DNA of 64,000 bases. Origin: Palsa-513 sp036510225 (GTDB lineage: Bacteria; Actinomycetota; Thermoleophilia; Solirubrobacterales; Solirubrobacteraceae). A program made the position numbers and the translations under genes. The stretch covers positions 62,001 through 126,000 of the forward strand of contig DATCEH010000092.1 of assembly GCA_036510225.1 (NCBI GenBank), in the 5' to 3' direction. Below the pieces are notes generated by a model. That model had not been told where the DNA came from, searched no databases, and worked only from the letters and a program-made list of their open reading frames with translations. Of the stretch, positions 15,292 to 26,606 are shown piece after piece (position 1 is the first letter of the stretch; the number at the start of each line of letters is the position of its first letter).

Positions 15292-16947
15292 ATGGCGCCT
15301 CAATACGTCTACACGATGTACAAGCTGACCCGGTCCTTCCCGCCGGACAAGACCGTCCTCAAGGACATCACCCTGGCCTTCCTCCCGGGTGCGAAGATCG
15401 GCGTGCTCGGCTACAACGGCTCCGGCAAGTCGACCCTCCTCAAGATCATGGCCGGGCTCGACACCGACTACCGCGGCGACGCCGAGCTCGCCGCCGGCGC
15501 GACGGTCGGCCTGCTCGAGCAGGAGCCGCAGCTCGACCCGACCAAGGACGCCCGCGGCAACGTCCTCGAGGGCGTCGCCCACATCCATGCCCTCGTCGAG
15601 CGCTTCAACGAGATCGCCGCGAACTACTCAGACGAGACGGCCGACGAGTTCGCCAAGCTCCAGGAGCAGATCGACGCCGCGGACGCGTGGAACCTCGACG
15701 GGATGATCGAGCACGCGATGGACGCCCTGCGCTGCCCGCCGCCCGACGCCGACGTGACCCTCCTCTCGGGTGGCGAGCGCCGCCGGATCGCGCTCTGCCG
15801 GCTGCTCCTCTCCCAGCCTGATCTGCTGCTCCTCGACGAGCCGACCAACCACCTCGACGCCGAGTCGGTCGACTGGCTCGAGCACCACCTCGCCGAGTAC
15901 AAGGGCACCGTCGTCGCCGTCACCCACGACCGCTACTTCCTCGACAACGTCGCCGGCTGGATCCTCGAGCTCGACCGCGGCCGCGGGATCCCCTACGAGG
16001 GCAACTACTCCGGCTGGCTCGAGCAGAAGCAGGTCCGCCTGGCCCAGTCAGAGAAGCAGGAGGTCTCCCGACAGCGGACGATCGCCTCCGAGCTCGAGTG
16101 GGTCCGCAGCAACGCGAAGGGCCGCCGCAAGAAGGCCAAGGCCCGCCTTGCAAACTACGACGCCCTGCTCGCCCAGGAGGCCGACGTAAAGCTCGACCAG
16201 GTCCAGATCCACATCCCCGCCGGCCCGCGCCTCGGCGACGTCGTCGTCGAGGCCGACGCCCTCACGAAGGGCTTCACCGATCGCCTGCTGATCGAGTCGC
16301 TGTCCTTCTCGCTCCCCCGCGGCGGGATCGTCGGCGTGATCGGACCCAACGGCGCCGGCAAGACGACGCTGTTCCGGATGATCACCGGCGACGAGCAGCC
16401 TGACGACGGCGCCCTGCGGATCGGCGAGACCGTCGAGCTCGCGTACGTCGACCAGTCCCGCGACGCGCTCGATCCCGAGAAGAACGTCTGGGAGGAGATC
16501 TCCGGCGGCCTCGACCAGATCCAGGTCGGCGAGCAGTGGGTCAACTCCCGCCAGTACACGGCCTCCTTCAACTTCAAGGGCTCAGACCAGCAGACCAAGG
16601 TCGGCAAGCTCTCCGGCGGCGAGCGCAACCGCGTCCACCTGGCCAAGCTCCTCCGGCGGGGCGGGAACCTCCTGCTGCTCGACGAGCCGACCAACGACCT
16701 CGACGTCGACACCCTCCGCGCGCTGGAGGAGGCCCTCCTGTCGTTCGCCGGCTGCGCCGTCGTGATCTCCCACGATCGGTGGTTCCTCGACCGCGTGGCG
16801 ACCCACGTCCTCGCCTTCGAGGGCGACAGCCAGGTCACGTGGTTCGAGGGGAACTTCGAGGCCTACGAGGAGCACCGCAGAGCCCTGCTCGGGGCCGAGG
16901 CCGACCGGCCGAGGCGGCTGACCTACAAGCGCCTCGTCCGCGGCTGA
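15292..16947 (+). CDS. ettA: ABC-F translation factor EttA
   Basis: A 551-residue soluble protein with two ATP-binding cassettes: Walker A GYNGSGKST and GPNGAGKTT, signatures LSGGERRRIA and LSGGERNRVH, Walker B LLLLDEPTNHLDAES and LLLLDEPTNDLDVDT. The inter-domain linker is charged (KGRRKKAKARLANYDALLAQE). The opening MAPQYVYTMYKLTRSFPPDK and the length match EttA, which gates the first elongation step on the ribosomal E site according to ATP/ADP ratio. No membrane domain is present. Confidence 0.95.
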   Translation: MAPQYVYTMYKLTRSFPPDKTVLKDITLAFLPGAKIGVLGYNGSGKSTLLKIMAGLDTDYRGDAELAAGATVGLLEQEPQLDPTKDARGNVLEGVAHIHALVERFNEIAANYSDETADEFAKLQEQIDAADAWNLDGMIEHAMDALRCPPPDADVTLLSGGERRRIALCRLLLSQPDLLLLDEPTNHLDAESVDWLEHHLAEYKGTVVAVTHDRYFLDNVAGWILELDRGRGIPYEGNYSGWLEQKQVRLAQSEKQEVSRQRTIASELEWVRSNAKGRRKKAKARLANYDALLAQEADVKLDQVQIHIPAGPRLGDVVVEADALTKGFTDRLLIESLSFSLPRGGIVGVIGPNGAGKTTLFRMITGDEQPDDGALRIGETVELAYVDQSRDALDPEKNVWEEISGGLDQIQVGEQWVNSRQYTASFNFKGSDQQTKVGKLSGGERNRVHLAKLLRRGGNLLLLDEPTNDLDVDTLRALEEALLSFAGCAVVISHDRWFLDRVATHVLAFEGDSQVTWFEGNFEAYEEHRRALLGAEADRPRRLTYKRLVRG

Positions 16948-16989
16948 CTCCTACGCCGCGTCGCCGGCGGCTGACTCCTACACCGCGTC
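16942..16989. repeat. 27-bp direct duplication carrying stop codons
   Basis: GGCTGACTCCTACGCCGCGTC at 16942-16962 recurs with one mismatch at 16969-16989. The first copy contains the ettA stop (TGA); the second contains the stop of the convergent COG4705 gene (TAG on the complement), and each copy would offer both stops. Confidence 0.8.
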
Positions 16990-17808
16990 CGCGGCGATCG
17001 CCTCGGCAGCCGGGGCTCGTGAGTGCCCGCCGGCCCGAGCCTGCTGGATGTCCCGCTTGGTCGCCGCGACGTATGCGACGAGACCGATGAAGATGACCAG
17101 CGCGATGCCGCTGACCGGGCCGTCGCCCATGTTGAGTCCACTCTGGGGGTGGGGCTTGCTGAACCAGTCGGCAAACGACGCGCCCAGCGGCCTCGTGACG
17201 ACGTAGGCGGCCCAGAACGCCGTGATCGGGTTGAGCTTCCCGCGCCACCACGCGATCCCCGGGATCGCGATGATCACGGCGAACAGGCCGGCCGACTCGA
17301 GGAAGCCCCAGTTCAGCTGGATCGCGGTCAGGTCGCCGGCGGCGGTGCCGAGCGCGAACGTGGCGAGGACCGCAGCCCAGTAGTAGCGCTCGCGTCGGCG
17401 CGTCGTGATGCTGTGAATCGACAGCGTCCCCTCACTGCGGTACCAGAGGACGAAGATCGCGGCGACGAGCGCCGCGAAGAACGGCGTCGTGATCGAGTAC
17501 GGGATGCTCGCCCCGTCGTGGATCCCGTCGGCGACCATCGTTCCGAAGACGGCGACCATCATCACCGCGAACCAGTACACCGGCGCCCGGTACTCGGGCG
17601 TGCGCATCTGCTGGCGCAGGGCGAACCACAGACCGAAGACCCCGACCGCCGCCGCCAGGGGCACGCTGTTCTGACCGAGGAAGTCCGACATCGACTCGCC
17701 CATCCCGGTCGTCAGGACCTTGATCACCCAGAAGAGGACCGTGATCTCGGGAACCTTCGCCGCCAGCGGCTGACGACGACCGGGGGCTCGAGTGGATGCG
17801 CGCGACAA
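16978..17808 (-). CDS. COG4705-type polytopic membrane protein
   Basis: About 276 residues with seven to eight hydrophobic helices and a repeated pattern: VPEITVLFWVIKVLTTGMGE near the N-terminus and YYWAAVLATFALGTAAGDL with AAYVVTRPLGASFADWF later, typical of COG4705 membrane-anchored proteins of unknown function. I chose the TTG at 17808 because AGAGGA precedes it; an ATG at 17877 in the same frame would add 23 residues of unlikely sequence. Convergent with ettA. Confidence 0.8.
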   Translation of the reverse strand: MSRASTRAPGRRQPLAAKVPEITVLFWVIKVLTTGMGESMSDFLGQNSVPLAAAVGVFGLWFALRQQMRTPEYRAPVYWFAVMMVAVFGTMVADGIHDGASIPYSITTPFFAALVAAIFVLWYRSEGTLSIHSITTRRRERYYWAAVLATFALGTAAGDLTAIQLNWGFLESAGLFAVIIAIPGIAWWRGKLNPITAFWAAYVVTRPLGASFADWFSKPHPQSGLNMGDGPVSGIALVIFIGLVAYVAATKRDIQQARAGGHSRAPAAEAIAADAV

Positions 17809-18199
17809 TGGTCCTCTTCTCTTCGGGCCGGCGGCGGCCGGCGGGAGACGCGGAACACGACATTCTGACGGCCACACATCAGCCGGCGGTTAAGGTCTCA
17901 TTGCAGCTTTCTTACGGTCCGGGAAGCCTGTCACGACCTCGTGGGCGAACCTGGTCGAGCGTTTCTTCGGCAAGCTCACCGACGACGCCCGACACCGCGT
18001 CCACAGCGTGCCCGACCCGATCGCCGCGGCCGAGGTCCATTCCCACCGACAACGAGTCGAACGCTGTTCGTGTTCGAACGCTGTTCGTGTTCGAACGCTG
18101 TTCGTGTGTCGACCGCAACCGTCCACCCGATTCCCGAGACGCTCGGTCGGAGCCACGTCGCCCGCAAACGAGGACCCGACGAAGACGCGACGCCCAGGG
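17809..18199. other. non-coding region between COG4705 and acnA genes
   Basis: No gene is supported. It contains the three-copy palindrome array at 18058-18104 and must hold the promoter of the COG4705 gene and the end of the acnA transcript. Confidence 0.55.
18058..18104. repeat. three tandem CGAACGCTGTTCG palindromes, 17-bp period
   Basis: Identical 13-mers CGAACGCTGTTCG begin at 18058, 18075 and 18092, separated by TGTT. The period equals the core spacing in the inverted repeat at 3996. The core has GAAC/GTTC half-sites with a 3-nt centre; LexA boxes of Gram-positive type have a 4-nt centre. Confidence 0.92.
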
Positions 18200-21046
<2,847 letters not shown>

Positions 21047-21267
21047 GAGCTCTCCTGGTCTCGGGGGGCGGCGACTCGCAAGTCTCGCAAATCGTGTCCT
21101 TCGCGGTCAGCGCACTGGCCGGGCGGCGCCGGGAACAGCCCGACCGGCGGCGTGCGACGCACCCCGCGTCGTATGAACGTCCAGCTTCGGGTGGACAAAA
21201 TCGCGCCGGGCCAAGCCGTCCCGATAACCAGAGAGTAAACCGCGTTTGACCCTCTCGGAGGCAACGA

Positions 21268-22053
21268 ATGGCCCGCAAGTCGCCGGATTCAAGGATGAAG
21301 CACCTCGTCGCGATCGCAGCCGGCCTGGTCCTGGCTGGGGGCGGGATTGCAGCTCCTGGCATCGCGGTCGCAAGCACCGTCACGGCCCACTCGGCGAAGG
21401 TCACCCACCACAAGAAGGCTCACGCGAAGGCGGCCCACAAGCCGGCCGCACACAAGACCAAGCACTCGTCGACGACCGCCCGCGCGGCGACCCAGCCCAA
21501 GAAGCAGGCCACCCAGACCAAGAGCCCGGCGCCGACCACCCCGCCGAACGCCGGGCCGACCACCGTCGCAAGCAGCGCCGCCGCCTGCGCGAACGGGAAC
21601 CTCATCCCGACCAGCGCGAACCTCGATCTCGTCCGCGCTGCGACCCTCTGTCTGATCAACCAGCAGCGCGTGATCGCCGGCGTCGCACCGCTCAGCGAGA
21701 ACGCCACGCTCGACGCCGCGGCCCTGGCCCACTCCAACGACATGGTCGCCGGCAACTACTTCGACCACGTCGCGCCGACCGGCGCCGACCCCCTCAGCCG
21801 GGTCGTGGCCGCCGGCTTCGCGACGGTCGCCAAGATCCTCGACTTCGGCGAGAACATCGCAGCCGCAGGCGGCTCGCTCGCCTCGCCGGCGGCAACCGTC
21901 GCCGACTGGATGAGCTCAGCCCCCCACCGCGCCAACATCCTCGACCCGACCTTCAAGCAGACCGGACTCGGCGTGGCCGCCGCGGTCCCCGGGCTGCTTG
22001 GCCTCGGCGGCTCGGGCGCCACCTACACCCAGGACTTCGCCACCGCCGCGTAG
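21268..22053 (+). CDS. secreted CAP (SCP/PR-1) domain protein
   Basis: A 261-residue exported protein: basic N-terminus, hydrophobic signal core (HLVAIAAGLVLAGGGIAAP), a long His/Lys/Ala/Thr-rich low-complexity spacer (about residues 40-105), then a CAP domain at about 115-255. CAP motifs: LINQQRVIAGVAPLSENATL, AAALAHSNDMVAGNYFDHV, ENIAAAGGS and WMSSAPHRANILDP. The His-Glu residues typical of the CAP cavity are present. Bacterial CAP proteins are envelope-associated, with mostly unknown function. GGAGG lies before the ATG. Confidence 0.9.
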   Translation: MARKSPDSRMKHLVAIAAGLVLAGGGIAAPGIAVASTVTAHSAKVTHHKKAHAKAAHKPAAHKTKHSSTTARAATQPKKQATQTKSPAPTTPPNAGPTTVASSAAACANGNLIPTSANLDLVRAATLCLINQQRVIAGVAPLSENATLDAAALAHSNDMVAGNYFDHVAPTGADPLSRVVAAGFATVAKILDFGENIAAAGGSLASPAATVADWMSSAPHRANILDPTFKQTGLGVAAAVPGLLGLGGSGATYTQDFATAA

Positions 22054-22134
22054 GGCCGGGCCGGCCGGTCTCGGTGAAGGCGGATCCGACCGGCCCGCTC
22101 AGACGCAGCTCGTCCGCCGCCCCCGGCTGGACAC

Positions 22135-22169
22135 GACACGGGGCCCGGCGGATCGCCGGGCCCCGTGTC
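22135..22169. terminator. bidirectional hairpin terminator
   Basis: GACACGGGGCCCGGCG (22135-22150), a 3-nt loop GAT, then the exact complement (22154-22169). It sits between the convergent CAP and Ig-like genes. No T tract follows, as is common in high-GC actinobacteria. Confidence 0.8.
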
Positions 22170-22187
22170 TGCGGTCAGACTTCAGCG

Positions 22188-23432
22188 CTACGGCGTGACC
22201 GTGATCGTCACCGGCGCGGTCGCCGCGCCCTGGTTGTCGGGTCCACCCGGAATCAGCACACGCATGACCTTGGTGCCCGAGTCGTAGAACGCCCGCGAGA
22301 TCGAATAGGACGAGTTGGCTCCGACCGTGGTCATGATCACCGTGTGGAAGCCCGACCCGCTCGCGTTCTGGCGCTGCAGGTAGATCACGTGGCCCGTCTT
22401 GTTCGGCGTCACCGACCCAGTGAAGGTCACCGACTGGCCGGCCGTCACGCTCGTCGCCGAGACAGTCCCGGTCAGGCCGTCCTTGACTCCGACGAACAGC
22501 ACCGCCGACGACTTCCCGCCGCCCTGCACCTTGTAGAACGTGCTGTTGATCGGCGCCTGCGCGAAGCTGTAGTTCCCGCCGGCGTCCCCCGTCGCCGTCG
22601 CGACGCCGACGTAGCCGTTGTTGGCCGTCGACGCCAGCAGCGTGACCAGCTGGCCCGCGCCGCCCTGGAGCGTTCCCGAGATCGTGTCGGTCGAGCCGAC
22701 CGGCAACGGGTTGGTCGCCGCGCTGATCGTCAGGGCCGCGTTCTGGGCCTGCTCGATCTCGTAGTCCAGCGGGCTGGACGCGCTCGACGCGTTCTTGACG
22801 TCGGCGGCGATCACCGTCCGGATGCTCGCGTCTCCCGGGTCCCGGAACGTGTGGACCATCGAATACGCACCGCCCGCCCTGACACGGGCCGTCTGGATCG
22901 TGTTCCAGCCATTGCCACCCGAGGCCTCCTGGCGCTGGAGCTCGACGCGAGCTCCGACCTTGATCGGGTTGACGGTCCCCGAGAACGCGTACGGGTGGGC
23001 CGGTCCGGTCAGCAGGGTCGAACCGTCGGCCGGACCGGACAGCGTGACGAGCGCCTGCACCCGCTCCCTGACGATCTGGCTCGCGACGCCGTTCGAGCGT
23101 ACGTACCACGCCCGGTTGGTCGTCACGACGCCGTCCGCCCGGGAGAACTCATACGCGCCGGTCGTGCCCGTGTGGGTCGTCGAGACCAACGTGAAGCCCG
23201 GCTGGCCGGCGACCCGGTGGAACAGCTTGACCAGCGCGTCGCTGTCGTTCCTGCCGGTCAGCTGACCGAAGATGACGACCGGGTCGCCGCTGACGATCGG
23301 GTTCGGCGCCGCGGTGATCGTGATGTGCTTGGACGCGGCCGCGGACGCCGGGGCCGCAGCCAGGCACGCCCCGGCCAACGATGTGACGGCTGCCGCGGCG
23401 CACGCGGCGCTGCTGACGTATTTGAGTCGCAT
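22188..23432 (-). CDS. secreted Ig-like repeat protein
   Basis: A 414-residue exported protein with a signal peptide (MRLKYVSSAACAAAAVTSLA, cleavage near ASA) and about four beta-sandwich repeats of roughly 95 residues; each begins like ITITAAPNPIVSGDPVVIFG, LTISAATNPLPVGSTDTISG or GTVSATSVTAGQSVTFTGSV, with 'L-x-R-Q-x-A-S-G' strands in the second and fourth. These look like bacterial Ig-like domains of cell-surface proteins. No anchor or catalytic motif is visible. AGGAGGAAACGC directly precedes the ATG, a strong ribosome binding site. Confidence 0.82.
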   Translation of the reverse strand: MRLKYVSSAACAAAAVTSLAGACLAAAPASAAASKHITITAAPNPIVSGDPVVIFGQLTGRNDSDALVKLFHRVAGQPGFTLVSTTHTGTTGAYEFSRADGVVTTNRAWYVRSNGVASQIVRERVQALVTLSGPADGSTLLTGPAHPYAFSGTVNPIKVGARVELQRQEASGGNGWNTIQTARVRAGGAYSMVHTFRDPGDASIRTVIAADVKNASSASSPLDYEIEQAQNAALTISAATNPLPVGSTDTISGTLQGGAGQLVTLLASTANNGYVGVATATGDAGGNYSFAQAPINSTFYKVQGGGKSSAVLFVGVKDGLTGTVSATSVTAGQSVTFTGSVTPNKTGHVIYLQRQNASGSGFHTVIMTTVGANSSYSISRAFYDSGTKVMRVLIPGGPDNQGAATAPVTITVTP

Positions 23433-23563
23433 TGCGTTTCCTCCTGGAAGATGTTCTTGCCGATACCCAGGGAAACCGGCCGAACATAAAGACGGCGCGG
23501 TGTGTTAGCCGCGCCTAACGGACCGCAACAACGGAGCGTCCGAGGTGATGCACGGGTAACCCA

Positions 23564-23675
23564 CGTTTCGACGACAGACCCCCCGGCCCGGCGTTTCGAC
23601 GAGAGACCCGCCCCGAGGGCGTTCGACGAGAGACCCCCCGCCGGAGGGTTCGACGCAGACCCCCGGCCGGCCCGG
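23564..23675. repeat. 28-bp tandem repeat, about four units
   Basis: Units starting at 23564, 23592, 23620 and 23647 share CGTTTCGACGAGAGACCC followed by a C/G-rich part. The array lies directly upstream of the acyl-CoA dehydrogenase promoter hexamer. It is imperfect and uninterrupted, so not a CRISPR array. Confidence 0.85.
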
Positions 23676-23679
23676 CCGC

Positions 23680-23685
23680 TACCGT
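23680..23685 (+). promoter_or_regulatory. -10-like hexamer TACCGT before acyl-CoA dehydrogenase
   Basis: TACCGT ends 11 nt before the ATG at 23697, a slightly longer distance than at the other leaderless-type starts. Confidence 0.4.
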
Positions 23686-23696
23686 GCACGGAGCCG

Positions 23697-24974
23697 ATGG
23701 CCAAGTCCGAGCCCAAACCCGCCGGCCCGGTCGACCCGGCCCCGGCCGGCGCCGACGACCCGCCGGCGTTCTCGCTGGCCTTGACCCAGGACCAGAAGGA
23801 CGTCCGCGACTGGGTCCACGGCTTCGCCGCGGGCGTCGTCCGCCCGGCCGCCGCCGAGTGGGACGAACGCGAGGAGTTTCCCTGGCCGATCCTCGCCGAG
23901 GCGGCCAAGATCGGCCTCTACGGCTTCGAGTCGATCGCCCAGTTCTACGCCGACCCGACCGGCCTGACCCTGCCGATCGTCAACGAGGAGCTGTTCTGGG
24001 GTGATGCCGGCATCGGCATGGCGATCATGGGTACCGGTCTGGCCGTCGCGGCGATCTTCGGCACCGGCACGCCCGAGCAGTTCGTCGAATGGGCGCCCCA
24101 GTGCTTCGGCACGCCCGAGAACCCCCAGGTCGCCGCGTTCTGCGTATCCGAGCCCGACGCCGGCTCGGACGTCTCCTCCCTGCGCACGCACGCCCGCCAC
24201 GACGACGCGACCGGCGAATGGGTGATCAACGGCCAGAAGGCCTGGGCGACGAACGGCGGGATCGCCAACGTCCACGTCGTCGTCGCGTCCGTCGACCGCG
24301 AGCTCGGCGCCCGCGGGCAGGCCTCGTTCGTGATCGGGCCCGGCGTCAAGGGCCTCGAGATGGGGACGAAGGTCCGCAAGCACGGCCTCCGCGCGTCGCA
24401 CACCGCCGACGTCTTCTTCGACGACTGCCGCGTCCCGGCCAGCAGCCTGCTCGGTGGCAAGGACCGCCTCGACCGGCGCCTGGCCCGCGCCCGCGAGGGC
24501 CAGAAGTCGCGCCGCCAGGGCGCGATGGCGACCTTCGAGGCGTCCCGGCCGACGGTCGGCGCGATGGCGATCGGGATCGCCCGCGCCGCCTACGAGTTCG
24601 CCCTCGACTACGCCAAGGACCGCCACCAGTTCGGGCGTGCGATCATCGAGAACCAGTCGATCGCCTTCACCCTGGCCGACATGCGAATGGAGATCGACGC
24701 CGCCCGCCTGCTCGTCTGGCGGGCCTCGTGGATGGCCCGAAACGAGATTCCATTGGCCGCCGCCGAAGGCTCGATGAGCAAGCTGAAGGCCGGCGAGGTC
24801 GCCGTCTGGGCGACCGAGCGGGCGATCCAGATCCTCGGGGGCAACGGCTACACCCGCGACTACCCGGTCGAGCGCTGGCACCGCGACGCCAAGATCTACA
24901 CGATCTTCGAGGGCACCAGCGAGATCCAGCGGCTCGTGATCGCCCGGGCGATCTCCGGCGTCCAGATCAGATGA
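23697..24974 (+). CDS. acyl-CoA dehydrogenase
   Basis: A 425-residue flavoenzyme: an N-terminal helical domain (LALTQDQKDVRDWVHGFAAG), middle beta domain with CVSEPDAGSDVSSLRTHARH and WVINGQKAWATNGG, and C-terminal helical domain with RHQFGRAIIENQSIAFTLAD, IQILGGNGYTRDYPVERWHR and the FEGTSEIQRLVIAR ending that contributes a conserved glutamate region. It oxidises an acyl-CoA to the enoyl-CoA; chain specificity cannot be read. Start chosen at the ATG after the promoter hexamer; a Pro-rich 25-residue lead precedes the domain. Overlaps the next gene by ATGA. Confidence 0.93.
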   Translation: MAKSEPKPAGPVDPAPAGADDPPAFSLALTQDQKDVRDWVHGFAAGVVRPAAAEWDEREEFPWPILAEAAKIGLYGFESIAQFYADPTGLTLPIVNEELFWGDAGIGMAIMGTGLAVAAIFGTGTPEQFVEWAPQCFGTPENPQVAAFCVSEPDAGSDVSSLRTHARHDDATGEWVINGQKAWATNGGIANVHVVVASVDRELGARGQASFVIGPGVKGLEMGTKVRKHGLRASHTADVFFDDCRVPASSLLGGKDRLDRRLARAREGQKSRRQGAMATFEASRPTVGAMAIGIARAAYEFALDYAKDRHQFGRAIIENQSIAFTLADMRMEIDAARLLVWRASWMARNEIPLAAAEGSMSKLKAGEVAVWATERAIQILGGNGYTRDYPVERWHRDAKIYTIFEGTSEIQRLVIARAISGVQIR

Positions 24975-25960
24975 CCGGCCTGCTCGGGCGACTCGCCGCC
25001 GCGCGCGTGGGCGACCGGCCGCGGGGCCCCCGCCAGACCGAGGCGTGGCTGCGGTCCCGGCCGTGGGTCGGTGCCGCGCTTCCCCAGGCGGTTGCCGACG
25101 TCCCGACGATGCTCGGGACCCCAGAGCGGGCGCTGCTCCACGTTCTTGCGCGCGACCACGTCCGCGGGGACGGCGCGATCATCGACGCCGGCTGCTTCCT
25201 CGGCGGCTCGACGATCGCCCTCGCCTCCGGGCTCGCCGAGAATCCCCGGGCCGGGGGATCCCGCCCGATCCAGACGTACGACATCTTCACGCTCGAGCAG
25301 ACCTACATCGACTCCTACCCTGGGCTGGTCGGCGACATTCCCGCCGGCCAGTCGATGCGTCCCCGCTTCGAGGGGCTACTCGGTCCGCTGCTCGAATACG
25401 TCTGCGTCAACGAGGGGGACATCTGCCAGCGCAGGTGGACCGGCGAACCAATAGAGGTCCTGTTCATCGACATCTGCAAGTCGTGGGCGATCAACGACCA
25501 CGTCACCCGCGAGTTCTTTCCAGCCCTGATTCCCGGACACAGCGTCGTCATCCAGCAGGATCTCGTCCACGAGTGGCTCCCTTATCTCCACATCACGATG
25601 GGACTCTTCGCCGACTCATTCGAGCTGATCGACTCAGTCCCCTTCTGCTCGGCGGTCTATCTGACCACGCGGACGGTCTCGATCACCCGGATCCCCAACA
25701 GCCTCCGCGACGAGCTCGGCCCAGAGCGCAAGCTCGAGCTCTTCGACCGGACGGCCGCCCAGTTCACCGGCGAGGACCGCGGCGTGATCGAGTGCTCGCG
25801 AGCGGTCCTGCTCGCCGACCTCGGCCGGCATGCCGACGCCGTCGCCCACCTCGACGCCGTCGTCTCCCGCCATCCCGAGTTCGATCGTGTCCAGCACATC
25901 GGCCGCGACGTCGGCGGCTGGCTGCGGACGCAGGCTGAAACGACGTCGCTGCACCCTTGA
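24971..25960 (+). CDS. class I SAM-dependent methyltransferase-like protein
   Basis: A 329-residue protein coupled to the acyl-CoA dehydrogenase by an ATGA overlap. The nucleotide-binding loop reads GAIIDAGCFLGGSTIALASGL, followed by the motif VLFIDICKSWAINDHVTREF and HSVVIQQDLVHEWLPYL, which resemble TylF/CmcI-like methyltransferases where a D-x-x-H or Q-D acidic pair binds metal. The C-terminal 70 residues are helical (AVLLADLGRHADAVAHLDAV, TPR-like). The substrate is unknown; similar proteins occur in the glycan cluster further right. Confidence 0.78.
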   Translation: MTGLLGRLAAARVGDRPRGPRQTEAWLRSRPWVGAALPQAVADVPTMLGTPERALLHVLARDHVRGDGAIIDAGCFLGGSTIALASGLAENPRAGGSRPIQTYDIFTLEQTYIDSYPGLVGDIPAGQSMRPRFEGLLGPLLEYVCVNEGDICQRRWTGEPIEVLFIDICKSWAINDHVTREFFPALIPGHSVVIQQDLVHEWLPYLHITMGLFADSFELIDSVPFCSAVYLTTRTVSITRIPNSLRDELGPERKLELFDRTAAQFTGEDRGVIECSRAVLLADLGRHADAVAHLDAVVSRHPEFDRVQHIGRDVGGWLRTQAETTSLHP

Positions 25961-25985
25961 CCGGACGCCCTCCGGGCGTTAGCTT
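25957..25985 (+). promoter_or_regulatory. -35 TTGACC and -10 TAGCTT promoter
   Basis: TTGACC (25957-25962), a 17-bp spacer, then TAGCTT (25980-25985) ending 6 nt before the ATG at 25992. This is the best complete vegetative promoter in the window and supports leaderless transcription. The -35 overlaps the stop of the previous gene. Confidence 0.72.
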
Positions 25986-25991
25986 CGACCC

Positions 25992-26606
25992 ATGGCTACG
26001 ACTGCCGTCCCGATCGACGCGCCCGAAGCCCACGCCGGTCCGCCGGTCGAGCGCCCGGACTTCGAGATCGTCCCCCGCAGGGGCCTGATCGTCGTCGCCG
26101 TCGTGTTCGTCGGGCTGGTCGCCGTGATCGCGACGAACAAGCTCTGGCCGGTGACCTTCCTCCACGTCGCCGGCGGCGCCGCGTGGACGACGCTCGACCT
26201 CTTCCTCGGGTTCGTGCTCGGACCGATCATCGGCCGCATGCCGGTTCCCGCCCGGATCGAGTTCACGACGCGGCTGATGCCCAAGATGGTCCTGATCATG
26301 CCGACCGTCGTCGCCGTCACGCTCGCCGCCGGCTGGCAGCTGGCCAACCTGACGGGAACGCTCCAGAGCGGCAATCCGCTCCACGGCTGGATCGTCGCGA
26401 GCTTCATCGTGGTCGGCGTGCTGGCCGTCGTCGCCCTCGGCCTGCTCGAGCCGGCCAACATCGCCGTTCTGGTCGAGCTCAAGAAGCCCCGTCCGAACCC
26501 GGCGGTGATCGAAGGCCTGATGAAGCGCTTCATCTACGCGGCCGGCGTGCTCGGCGCGATGCAGGTCGCCACGCTCCTGATCATGACCAAGCTGGCCAGT
26601 GGATAA
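25992..26606 (+). CDS. polytopic membrane protein, possibly CopD/DUF2269-like
   Basis: A 204-residue protein with about five membrane helices (GLIVVAVVFVGLVAVIA; VTFLHVAGGAAWTTLDLFLG; MVLIMPTVVAVTLAAGW; WIVASFIVVGVLAVVALGLL; a C-terminal helix). The motif H-V-A-G-G-A-A-W at the start of the second helix resembles His-containing membrane families such as CopD or DUF2269, but identity is uncertain. The next membrane gene starts 8 bp before its stop, so the two probably act together. Confidence 0.68.
   Translation: MATTAVPIDAPEAHAGPPVERPDFEIVPRRGLIVVAVVFVGLVAVIATNKLWPVTFLHVAGGAAWTTLDLFLGFVLGPIIGRMPVPARIEFTTRLMPKMVLIMPTVVAVTLAAGWQLANLTGTLQSGNPLHGWIVASFIVVGVLAVVALGLLEPANIAVLVELKKPRPNPAVIEGLMKRFIYAAGVLGAMQVATLLIMTKLASG

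Noticed and set aside
18058..18104. LexA (SOS) box array
   Set aside because: The Gram-positive LexA box is CGAAC-N4-GTTCG; these have a 3-nt centre, and no SOS gene is adjacent.
23504..23520. GTTAG-N6-CTAAC inverted repeat upstream of the Ig-like gene as a regulator site
   Set aside because: Only 5-bp arms; too short to claim without conservation data.
23564..23675. CRISPR array
   Set aside because: Units are contiguous and imperfect with no unique spacers, and no cas gene is present.
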